A stretch of DNA of 64,000 nucleotides from NCBI RefSeq assembly GCF_028583425.1, contig NC_072792.1:157858676-157922675 (forward strand). The letters run 5' to 3'. Positions within the stretch are counted from its first letter, which is position 1, and the number at the start of each line of letters is the position of its first letter. This DNA is from Eublepharis macularius. Lineage: Eukaryota > Chordata > Lepidosauria > Squamata > Eublepharidae. The notes under the pieces were generated by a model, which was not told the origin of the DNA, did not search any database, and was given only the letters and a program-made list of their open reading frames with translations. Positions 37,701 to 49,700 of the stretch are shown one piece after another. A program made the position numbers and the translations under genes.

Positions 37701-40700
37701 CAATATTGGTCAGTGTCCTATTTTTAGAGGATTTTCCATTCTTTTAGAACTTCAGTCCCGCAGAACTTGATGCGTGTCCCTTGTTTTGGACACTGAAAGG
37801 TGGGATATAAATATTTTAATAAATAAAAATGATTGTTCAGCAATCTGACTCTGCAGGCAAAATATGTAATATTTTTATTTGCTTTTAGGCATGGCAGGGA
37901 ATGAAATCAGTTTAGTTTTACAAAATATATTCTAGTGTGTATCAGGAGAGATATTCAGAAATACTAGTGCTTCTTCCTAAAACCAGCCTGCTACATTTTA
38001 AAATAAAAAAGCATGTTTTACACAAATTTGAATACCTGTCAAGTGTGGTATCGTTTTTGTTTCCCTTTTGCCGCCTGTCACATCCAGATGATTATTAAAG
38101 TGATTGTGCCATTGTGGAATGTCTAGTCATTGTGATCACTGTTATCTGGCATTCCTTGGGCATTCTTTTTTTCAGTACTTAATACCTTTTATTCCTTGTC
38201 CTCATGCATGAATTATGCTGTGTATGTGAAGAGGCTTAAAGTTTGTTTCCATTGCATTCTTTCTGAATGGGACCTGTTGTATCTGGGATCTTTTTTTTAA
38301 AGTCAAGTGGAATGTTGTTGTTGACCTTGACACCAGATAACTAGGCAGACATTATATAGTAATGTTTGAATCCTCACAAAATGTGATGCTAAAGCCAACA
38401 GAGTCCTGGCGTGAGACCCTCCTGGACAGCAGAGTTATGGAGCTTTTCTTTACAGTAAGTCCCATTCTTTTGTTTTGCTAATTCAATAGCAAAGAAGTGC
38501 TGCTGCTCCTTTCTAACATCAGGTAGGATGAATTCTAATAAGATAGTTGTAGTTCTGTACTTTCCGAAGTAATGATTCATTAAGTTTGTTTTTCATTAGA
38601 TGCTAATGATGTGCCTGCATATGAACTTATTGACTAAAAGCTTGACTTGTAGTTTAGAACAAGTAGTAATGAAATGATACACTTTTTTGCACGCTGGATT
38701 ATATTGGTTGCTCTTGCAACAAATGAAATCAGGAAACAGAGTCAGGCTTTTTCTGCTGATAATAATTGCTGTGGTACTGATTTTTAGACATTGTTCTGGA
38801 TCTGGGTAAGCTTTATTGGTATTGATATTCTATGAAATGTCTCCCAGCTGATTATGAAAAGGAGACTGATCTTTGCTTGCTGTCCAGGGAAGTCTGGTAC
38901 TTATGCAACGTAAAATAACTAAATGTTACTCCTAACAGGGCAATTGTCTACATGAATAATGCTTGCATGTTTAAAGAAAATTATGTTATGTTTGACAAGT
39001 GCAAACAAATCGCTATGCACCTCACATGTGATAAGTTGTGAACCTGTATATGAAGCAGCCTTTAGTGCTTTGAACTCCCTGTAGAAAACCTGTCACCTGA
39101 TCTTGTGTGTTAATTAAATGAGGCTTGCTCCTATGTAAGTGGTCACAGGATTGCTGTATTCATTGCAAAATCTGCAAGTTATAGAGGGAAGGTTCTGTGC
39201 TTTTAAATTACTGACTTGGAAAATCTATGAAGATACCAGTTCAGGTTTATCTCCCAAAGTAGAATTTTGTATTGATGGAATTTGAGCATACTGCTTTCAA
39301 AGCCAAGAAGTTTATTTAAAACTTTGTCTAGATGATGGATAGCATATTATAGTAAACCTTTTGTATACCGTATTAATTCTCCCGACAACTTTAGTGTTGG
39401 TGTGTACATAGTTACTTGTAAGTTTTTTTATCTTGCTCAAGCATTTTCAAAAAAGGTGAAAAACTTGCAGGCAGACCATTTAACAGCTGCATACAATGTG
39501 AACAGCTGTCTAGACAACCCAGACAGTTGCTACTGTCAGCTGGGAACCTCCTCAAGCAAATAGCTGTTGAGTTTACAGGTTAACCCTTTCTAGCATTAAG
39601 TTTGTTTTTATTAAGCCTCTAGGTTGAAACTTTTTGGAATCGAGCACTTCGCTTTTAAACATTTGGCACTGGATATCAAAATCACACTACATTTAGATTC
39701 ACATTTGGGTATCAAATCTGTCTAATCATGAATAATACCTCTGAGTTTATCTTATTTAGTTCTCAAAGGTTGCCAGACAGAAAGCTCTTTGTTGTGTTTA
39801 TGGATTTCTAGCTTGTAGTTAACATACAACATTTGTGACTTGGTTTAAGGAATTCATGCTTTGATTAATTGTTATCAAAAACACAACTGACCATTAAGAA
39901 TCTAGTTTCTGACTGCCTTTCAGAAAATTTAGTATTCTAGAGCCAGTTTGGTGTAGTGGTTAAGAGTGCGAGACTCTAATCTGGAGAACCGGGTTTGATT
40001 CTCCATTCTTCCACTTGAAGCCAGTTGGGTGACCTTGGGTCAGTCACAGCTTCTAGGAGTTCTCTCAACCCCATCCACCTCACAGGGTGATTGTTGTTGT
40101 GGGGATAATGATAACATACTTTGTAAACTGCTCTGAGTGGGTGTTAAGTCATCCTGAAGGGTGGTATATAAATCAGATGTTATTATGTTATTATTATTAT
40201 TATTCGTTTATGCACCTTCTAACTTTCTAGAAGCTTACGGTTGTTTATACTCTTTCTGAGATGACTATTGAGCTTATGTAAACACATCCAATTAAAAATT
40301 AAAGACTAAAACCATGTCTCTCTTTTTATTTAAATGCTGCTACTATTTGCTTTGTCATTTTCTTGAATACTTGAAACACAAATTGGTCTAACAATGGCTG
40401 AAATAACTATTATATCAGATGATAGAATTAGCATGTGTTGGATCCAACAATCTGCCAGTAGATAAGAGCATGAAAGCTTGCCACTTTCCCCTCCCTCCAG
40501 CAATCCCTTTTTATCCCCAGAAACTCCTGGGGGGTCACTGGTCCCCCATGAACAAATAGCCCTATGGGGGGGGAGGCAATGAGGAAGGGGATAGAAGTAC
40601 CGATTCTCCCTCTTTTGTCAGTGAAGCCATGCTTATGGAAGATTACGGCAATTTCCCTTTTCCTTCCTGCAGCCCTACCTGCCATATGGTGGTTTGTCCA

Positions 40701-43700
40701 TATAGGTCCCATAACCCTGGCAACTGACTTTCCAAGAGTTGGGATGAACTGCTGGAGGGGGAAGAATGCAGTAAAAATCCATATCCACCAAAGCCCTCAC
40801 TGACAGATCACTGGATTTAACCCTGTGTCTTCGTGTCAGATTCCAGATGTTCTGCTTTGCATGTATGCAAGAATAACATTTCTTTAAATGAAGGCCCTTG
40901 ATGTCCATATCTTGTCACTAACAAATATGAATGTTGGTTTATTGAGGTTTATTTTTGACAAAGACAAGCTAATACTGGAGAGCGGCACAGTACTGCTTAT
41001 TGACTGAGTATTAAGCTATTTCTAAAGTAATAGGATTTTGCTACAAGCTGTATTTGCTTTCTTGAGGGTTCAGTGTTTACCTCTGTTAAAGAAGCATCTT
41101 GATTGAACTTGTCGACTAACTTTAGCAAGACGCTGTAGCCCAGGCATAGTTAGCATAATACAGATGGCTGTCATTATTGCTGTTTTTAGAAGTAGCAGCA
41201 TGTCTGACTGGCTGGCATCTGTTTCTCTCTTTAAGACTCAACATGCATAGACAGTTCAACATGTAGGTAGGTCTCAGTGAAATGGTAGCGTTTGACTAAT
41301 TGAATGTGACTTGTGAAGATTGTATATGGAGAGCACAGTTGGAAAGGCTTAAATATCTGGAAATATTTAGTCGAATTCAACTTGAAATCAAGAGAAACTA
41401 GATAAAGCTTTTTGTGTGTGCTCCTTAGGATTGCAAGCCATGTGACTGGTAAAAGAACATCTTATTTTTCCCCTCGATGTGGTGTTAACCCTCTCGCTTC
41501 CTAAAAGGTGCATCGAAAAATTAGAGAAGACACAGATATGGCACAAGACTCGCTGCAGTGCCTCGCTCAGCTAGCCTCTCTTCATGGGCCAGTGTTTCCT
41601 GATGAGAGCTCACAAGTTGATTATTTAGCTCACTTCATTGAAGGATTGCTCAACACAATCAATGGGTATGTATGTAATACCTTTTCTTCCTAGAATTTAC
41701 GTTTGTCGTTGGAGGGAGGGGCTGGCTGCTTCTTGTCATTGCTTGTCGTTTGAGCTGAGATGCAGAACTGGTTAAGGATATCTTTCCAAAGGTACCCTAG
41801 TAGGCTTGATTTTGAACAGAATGATTCACCCTAACACCCACACCCACAAAATGTCTTCTGCAGAATTGAAATAGAGGACTCTGAAGCAGTGGGAATATCC
41901 AGTATAATCAGCAACTTGATCACTGTATTTCCTCGCAATATATTAACAGCCATTCCAAATGAACTGTTTTCTTCATTCGTTAACTGCCTCACACACCTCA
42001 CTTGCTCTTTTGGAAGGAGTGCTGCTTTGGAAGAAGTGGTAAGTACTAACTTTGAACTTCCCAAGATTTGTTTCAAAATACTGATACTAACAGCTGCATT
42101 TTAATTTTTATTTGTGCTGTATCTGACTTAATATACGTTTGGCCTTTCGAAGCCTGATTGTTTTAAATTAGTTGTATCTGTGTATTTTTTATTATATGGG
42201 AAGAAAAAAGCTTCATTTAAAGACAACTGATGGCCTCCATCAGGTTAGAACTGAGTGCCAGTTGAAAAATTTGCATGTATTTTAAACTCTGTTTTAATCA
42301 CAGCCTCCATTCTTTATATATAGTAACCTCTGAATATTCCTTAAGAGTGCAACTAAGTCTGCTTAGTATTGCTTAAAACAAACTAAGTCTGTTTTAGTTT
42401 TCCATGTTGGAAAACTGGAATAACTTGGTGACAAAACTGAAATACAGTATTTGGTCATATTAAACTGTTGCTGCAATTTATTCATATACTGTGATCACTA
42501 GCTAATTTTAGTTTGTGTTAAAATATTCTTTTAATGGGCTTTCAGTAGGTACAAGAGGCTTGTATTCATTATAGCTTTATTACTATTATGCTCCCAGAAA
42601 AACCATTAAGATTAGCTAAAAGAAATTGTCAGTAAATACTAGATGGATCTAAACTGGATCCAAAGGTGCCTTTGCACGAGTAGAAGGTGCTTCCACTCAT
42701 GAGGAGTGGGGATCCGTGTCTTTCTGCAGATTTCCCACTTCAGCCGTGGTCATCAGGAACAGTTTTTCAGATGGTACAGAAGACAGGGAGAGGCAAGAAA
42801 GATCCATTACCTGAGCATGTTTCACTTGCCATTGTTTGGAGCCAACCCCAAATTTACCTCAGTACACATCAATTTTCTTGTGTGGAGCCCCTGTACATAT
42901 TATGGGCACTGACTTCCTGTGTCCCTGCAGAATGAACCCAGAGGACCAGAAAGCCTAATTTTTACTTAAAGGTTAGGAGGAAAGGCAATCTGTGTTTTGG
43001 GCTCTAATAGATGATGGAAGGAGGATTTCTCTTCACAGTACCCTTTTTCCATTCCATGTCCATTGTTCCTGTTTACTGCCCACCAGAGTCTTGTTCTTTT
43101 TAATCCTTCATTCCACTTGACTATTTTTATTGCCTGGTTTTGCAGTTGGCAATGTCTGAAGCGGATTTACCACTTCTGCTGCTAATTTCTTAATAGTGTG
43201 CAGCCTTTGTAATTGTACTCATAAAAGACTTGAAGAATTGGCTTCACTGACTACAAAATTTAACTTAGTGAAAGTAAGAATATGAGTTTGCAAGAGACAT
43301 CTTGCAGAGTGAAAAATCATTATGGCATGAGTAAAGGTGTTATCAGCAGCTGTATATCTTTAGCTGGTAACAAGGAACTAAATGGGGAAAGGTTAGGGTT
43401 TAGAGTGTAATCTGAAAGCGTCTGTTTCTGAAGCTGGATGTATCCAGACCAATTGCTGGAGAGGGAGCGCATGAGGACTCCCAAGAGTGCGTGGATACAT
43501 GATGCTTGGAGGAATGGTAGTATAAAAATGTAACAAGCGAGTTAATCAGCAAATGCACCCTGGGCTCGTCTCTTACATCAGTGCACTTCGCTGAGAGAAA
43601 AAGTAGTCTAGGCTTATACCTGTGGTTGAGAAGGCTGGTGGACTAAACCTGCTCTTGGTTCACCAGTATTTCCTCTGCCACATGCACCAGCTGTTTCTGA

Positions 43701-46700
43701 AGCCCTTTCAGAGCCATTTTGTCAATGCGGATCGAATGGCAACAAGAAGAATAAAGCATTTGCTGCTGCATAATTGTGGGTGCAGTTCCACAGTGGCATT
43801 TAATTTTACTGGTTGTGGATTTTATTTTACATGGTTGGCACAGATCCCTCTGTCTCAAACACCATATGAATATCTGGTTTCCTGCAGAGGGTTGTGCACA
43901 GTTCTTAATAACTTGTAGGTTCATATTGGTACAGCATGTCCTTGTGCCTGAAGACTCTTTAAGCGTGTGCTCTGATTTAAATGACCAGCAAGGGATGAAA
44001 CAGGATTATTTAACAATTGCTTTCAGAACTGGCCTAATGGCAGTTAACAGACTGGAAAGAGGCACGCCAGTGCTTTGATAGTCGAAGTTTGTCCTCACAG
44101 GAAGACTTGTTGTGGCATTAAACTCCAGTGCTCAGTTTCCACAGTCTCACCCTATATCTGAAATAGTGAACTTCTCATAACATTACTAAAACCAAATGTT
44201 TGTGTTACCAGATCACGGTATATAACAATATTAATTGTTTCACTTTTCAAAACACATTTTTTTTCTTTCAGATTTGATTTTCCCCTTTGTATTTACTAGA
44301 ACATTCCAATCAAAAGGAATGATAAATCTGTTCAGATTGCAGAAAAGTAAGGGGTGAGAGAATGCAAGAGTTTGATCAAGTTTCCTTTTCCCCGCCATCA
44401 TTGACAAGCTTTCATAAAACCACTTGACAGGAGCCAGGTAGTCCTTTAGGCAGACAGGATGCCAGCAGCACATAGAGGTTTTCCTTTAATGGCAGAAAAT
44501 TTGAGGGGGGGGGTATCTCTTTTTGTGGATTTGCAGAAGGATTATGCAAGACTCTTACTGTTTGAGTATTTTTTAATGTTTAACAATACATGAGACCTCA
44601 CCTCCCCAAGTCCTCTGTTATATCCAGAGGGTTTGAGGGGGAAAGAGTTGAAAAGGGGTAAGGCACAAATGTCTAGTTAATCCTTCCCTTTCCAGTTTGT
44701 TGCTAGCTACAGAATGGAGTAAAAATGTGCAGACAGTCAATTGAAGACCAGAATGGTTTGACATCCTGTAATAAACATATTTCAGACTATTAAATTACAA
44801 TACCTTCCATCTCTGAAACTTTACTGTGGGTTTAGGGAAGCTACATAGATAGCAGGATTTGAGTCCAGTGGCACCATAGAGTCCAAAAGTTTTTCAAACC
44901 ATGAGCTTTCCTGTGTGCTGAATAAATATTGTATACTATCAGACATGCACATACCAAACTCAGCATATTAAATATGTGAAAAAGACCTTCTGCATCAGGA
45001 TTGAGCAGGTGCAATTTGGCTGCCCCGGTGTATGTCAGCTTTATTGAATTTTAGAAATGTATGAATAAGGCTATGATTCCACACATGTGCAGTGAGGTGG
45101 ATTGCTACCAAATCGAGGATTAAAGTTTTATTTTACAATATTGGATTTCTTACCTCTTTTAGTTTTCAGAATCCAGTTTTCCTCAGTTTAGTTTGCAAAT
45201 TAAACTGATTTCAGGAGTTATCTGTCACTCTGTTAGGACTTGTTTTATATTCTGTCACATATATTCAAGTATGTACTTAATAAAATACATCTGCTTCATG
45301 TGTCAGTGGATATGTTGTCGTTTTTCAAAGATGCCAGCCACTTACCGTCATGAAACGCCAATTACAACCAACTTGGTATAAATTATGTGTGGATTTTATA
45401 AAATAAGTTGATGTATGAATGGAAATCTTTTTGCATTCTTAATGGGCAACAAATTGTAATTAGGTGAAGCTCGGACAAATCTTTGGTAATATTTTTGTTC
45501 TGTATCCTAGCTTGACAAAGATGACATGGTCTATATGGAGGCGTATGACAAACTCTTGGAATCTTGGCTTACTTTAGTACAAGATGACAAACATTTCCAT
45601 AAAGGCTTCTTTACCCAGCATGCTGTTCAAGTTTTTAATTCTTACATCCAGTGCCACTTAGCGGCTCCTGATGGTACAAGGAATTTGGTAAGTTCGTGAT
45701 TTGACAATGAAATTCTTAGCTTATTGTAAACATTGTTTTAAGTACATCGTTTGTCTAAATGTATTGATGTAAATGGTGATACGGCCAGTTTTCTTAGTGT
45801 ATGGTCAGATGGGAAGTGTGTGGTCAGATGTCTAATAACAGCCCACTGTTTCTTGTCAGTGCGGGGTTTAGAGCTTTTCTGTAAAGTTTTAGTGGTAGGA
45901 GTTCTGTAACTGGATTCAGATTAGAGCTGAACCACATGCTTACGTGAAAAGCCTTCTGAACTTTTGAAGGCTTCTCAACAAGCAAAGAGGAGGTAGTAGA
46001 CAGGTAAGGAGAAGCAGCTGGCAGAATGCTTTTCCTTCTGCAGTACATCTCCAATTGTCTCCCTCTCTGAATAATCAGCCAAAGAAGAATAATTTACTCT
46101 ATTCAGCGCCTGCTTTTCACCAATAATGGCTCCCAAGGCCATTTGCAAAAAAAATCCCAATTCAAACCAAGCGCTAAAAGCCAATCCCCAAACTAGTGGG
46201 CAAAACAGGCTACCTAGCAGCAGGACAATAAAAAGCAAATATCTGAATAAACCCTCCTCTCCCCAAGTGTCTGAAGAAGAGAGCTTGTGACTCTCGAAAG
46301 CTTTCACCCTGAAAATCTTGTTGGTCTCTAAGATGTCACTGGACTCAAATCTTGCCGTTCTGTTATAGACCAGTACGGCTACCCACCTAAAACTGCCCTC
46401 CTCTCCCAAAGTTCTGCCTGTGGCTCTTCCTCCTCGTTCAGGCTCTTCCAGTTTTCATTCCCTGTTATGAGGGCATGTAGAGAATCTGGCTGCTTTTCAT
46501 GTGATGGTGCTCACTGAGTTCATCACTTTAAGCACAAAGTTCATCACTTTAAGCACAAAGGAATGTGATTTTTAACTTTGTTTTCCATTTTTGAGGTGGC
46601 TTACTTGGTATGGAGCATCTCTGCATTTTGTTGATATTGTAAGAATGTTGCTTTGTGAAAGCATAAAGAAATCCTGAATGTAATATTCTTAATAGTGCTA

Positions 46701-49700
46701 ATAAATGGTTATTTGTGTTGGTATAAGAAAATATTTCATAGAAGAGGCTTTTAATTTCATAATTGAGGAACATTGGCATAACTTGTTTATGTAGGTTAAT
46801 TCATGGTGTTCTGTGAGATAAGTCATTCATCCCACAAGTAACCATTTAAAAGTCACAGCTGGCATTGCAAAGCCTGGCTTGTTCAATATCAAAGCAGTAG
46901 CTGGGATTTTCAAATAGAGAGACACTCTTCAGTAAACAGCTGAGGCTTTGAAGTTTTAAGAGCATTATTTGCCCGTTTGCATAAAGGAAAGAGGGTTTAA
47001 AGAGCCTCTTGGGAAGAACACAAGGCAAGGATCCAGTTTCTGTATCCTCTTCGGTGACAAAAGATGGTGTCATTTGAGTTTTTATTATGCGTGTCTGCTT
47101 TAATTTTAGAGATCATCTTTATTGCTGTGGGGAGAAAGTTTAACCCCAAAAGGTTAACCATAGTAATGGTGGGGGGATACCAAACATTTAAATCTGTGAT
47201 TTTAAAAACTAATCTGATTCATTATTGAAATTTTGGACCCCTTCTAATTGGGTATGGATTTTCTTATGCCAAAAAAATTCTTGCTTTTAGTGTTTGCAAC
47301 ATTATTTGTAGTTGACACCTGTTGTTTATAACTTTGACTGGGACAGAATTATAATGAGAAGATTTAAATCAGCCATAGCTGTATTGTTATAAACAACGTA
47401 AATCTTAGCAAATAGGGATTCTGTGAGCTAAACATGGAGCCTTCATTTTAATACAATTTTCTGGTTTTCTCACCAGTTTCAAGCTAATGATTTTTCATAA
47501 TTAGTCTTGGTTACTAACCTATAAAGCCCTATGTGGATTGGAACCAGCGTATCTACAGGACCTCCTCTCCCCATATGAGCCCCGGAGGATGCTTCGATCC
47601 AGTGACAAACAGCTGTTACTGGTCCCTGGCCCCGGGGAGGCCCATTTAGCATCGACCAGAGCCAGGGCCTTTTCGGTCCTGGCTCCAACCTGGTGGAACA
47701 CTCAGTCTAAAGAGATCAGGACCTGGCCAGATTTGCTATCCTTCTGCCGGGCATGTAAGACAGAGCGGTTCCGCCAGGCATATGGTTGATGCCTTGGGCC
47801 TCCCTGCCGGCCACCTAGAGGTAACTGTGCCCCTACAAAGGGTATCTACCACCTAGCCTTTGCCATATATTTCTGGAGGTGGTTGGGTGGTGCTTCCTGG
47901 AGGAATCTGCTGCTATATATCTTCTTAAAATCTGCTGCTGTATTGTTTGTTGTGTGTTTTTAAATATTTAAGGAGTTTTGTTGGTTTTAAAGGTATTTGC
48001 ATTTTATATTAGTGTATTAATTGTAGTCCGCCCTGAGCCTGCCTGCTCATGCGGGGAGGGCGGAATACGAATTAAATAAATAAATAAAACATGGAGTTTA
48101 TCTTTGAACAACACCAGTGTGTATTGGTAGACACTTGCGGGCCACACTCTTAACCCATCATCTGCGATTTTTCTCCTATAACTGGAGGGTTGTCTGAATT
48201 GAGCAAAGGACAGTGGTTTGGGAAATTGGAAAGAAGCTGTGGACTCGTGCGTTTTCCTCTTCTTTCACCATAGCTTATCTCTAGTTTAGTGCTAACTGTA
48301 ATGTCTGAATCAGCAAGGTATAGTTAATTTTTGCCCTGCAAATGAGAATCAGAAACCATGGAATGAAAAGGGTTTCTGATTGTAAATGTGACACACACAC
48401 GCTAAGCACAGTTAGCTGTTTGAAGAATGGTTTAGAAGACTGTCTGAACTGAGCTTGAGAGTTCTGACTGTATTCTGCAACCGCGGAGGGTGACGCCTTA
48501 AGCCCGTAGAGGAATTTTTGGCCTCCTATTTAGGCTTTTACCCTTGCAAGCTGTTTGTGTATAAATTATTATGCAGACTAAACGGATCAGATAAACATAA
48601 TTTAGTCAGAGTTTTGTCAGAGCATGTCATAAACTATATTAAAAGGCCTTGGTATCTCATCGCTTCAAAGCAGGCTTACACAGTTTAACATAACTCACTA
48701 CCCATGTATGGTAGCATCATAAATCTTCCTGTTTTGAATCCCAGCAAAACCCACAGCATCTGATAGCTCACCACATATGACTGGAGGGCTGCCCTTGGCT
48801 TTGTGCGTTGCAGATTGTACAGGCATACTTTGTTCCTTGGGAGTCGCAAAGCTTTCTGTATTTTGTTGGTTGTGTTTAGTTTTTTTGGATGGAGTAGGGA
48901 ACGTTTCACTTTTAAATGGAGATTTTGCCCTCTATAATAGTATGTGAAAGAGAGCTCAGATTTTCCAGATAAGGAACTGAGAATGGGAAAAGGCATAAGA
49001 TCAAGTAATTTGGTATGTGCTATGGCTCAGTGGGAAGGGGTTGAGGCTTACAGGTAAAAACATGTATTTTGAATGCAAATGGGACCCAGGTTCAGTCCTT
49101 GATCTCCAGTTTAAGGGAGCAGGTGTAGGGACTGAGAGCCAATCCCAGTAGATACATACATACAATTCTGTATTGCAAGAAGAGTGCAGTTTGCTTTGGA
49201 ATGAAAACTAATACCATACTAAGCTAGGTGGAGTAATGGTATGACACTCACTGTAAGGCAGCTTCATATGCTTAATTTAAGTCTGTAGCTGAACTGGGAA
49301 TTCACCAGTCCAAGAAAAGGGAAGTCATGCACTTTCCATCTTGCTGCTTGCATGTATTTTAGTATTAGCAAAGTCAAAACAATTAACAGGTATTCAATGA
49401 AGAAGACTGTATCTTCATTGCAAATTAGTATTTTCCACCACGAACCCCCAACCCCCCCCCCCCCCGGGTTTCTTCTGTTAATTTTAGTGCATATAGGATT
49501 GTCAGCTTATCTGGATTCTTAAAAGGAGAAATGCTATGCAATTATTTGCTACAACACAATGTCCTTTAACTTCTTTTAAATGTCAGACTGCCAATGGTGT
49601 GGCCTCGAGAGAAGAAGAAGAAATAAGTGAGCTACAGGAGGATGACCGAGACCAGTTCTCTGACCAGCTGGCCAGCGTAGGCATGTTAGGAAGAATTGCT

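Larger units (their letters stand above)
33515..38341 (+). other. XPO4: XPO4 intron 6, U12-type AT-AC (minor spliceosome)
   Basis: The 5' end is ATATCCTTT (33515-33523), identical to the minor-intron AT-AC donor consensus. The 3' end is CCTTGACACCAGATAAC ending at 38341; CCTTGAC fits the U12 branch consensus, with the branch A about 11 nt before the exon, within the normal U12 spacing. The protein frame requires these boundaries. The intron is 4827 bp and carries a hAT-type element (34301-35889, with a nested SINE) and a MITE (36076-36164). Nothing recognised in 33530-34290 or 36170-38300, apart from a short (TAAA)-tailed fragment at ~37740-37830. Confidence 0.92.
45688..49586 (+). other. XPO4: XPO4 intron 10
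   Basis: A 3899-bp GTAAGT...TCAG intron. It contains a hammerhead-motif repeat (46262-46395), a 21-bp tandem duplication at 46518-46560, an L2-like LINE end (47517-48090), a SINE (49012-49275) and a C14 run (49452-49465). Nothing recognised in 46570-47500 or 48100-49000. Confidence 0.88.

Noticed and set aside
39939..40020. tRNA gene (A and B boxes visible)
   Set aside because: No cloverleaf acceptor stem; it continues into a SINE body and (ATT)n tail, with near-identical copies at 2341 and 13790.
43622..44078. Overlapping ~100-codon open frames on both strands in intron 9
   Set aside because: No recognisable motifs; competing frames of similar length suggest chance openness.
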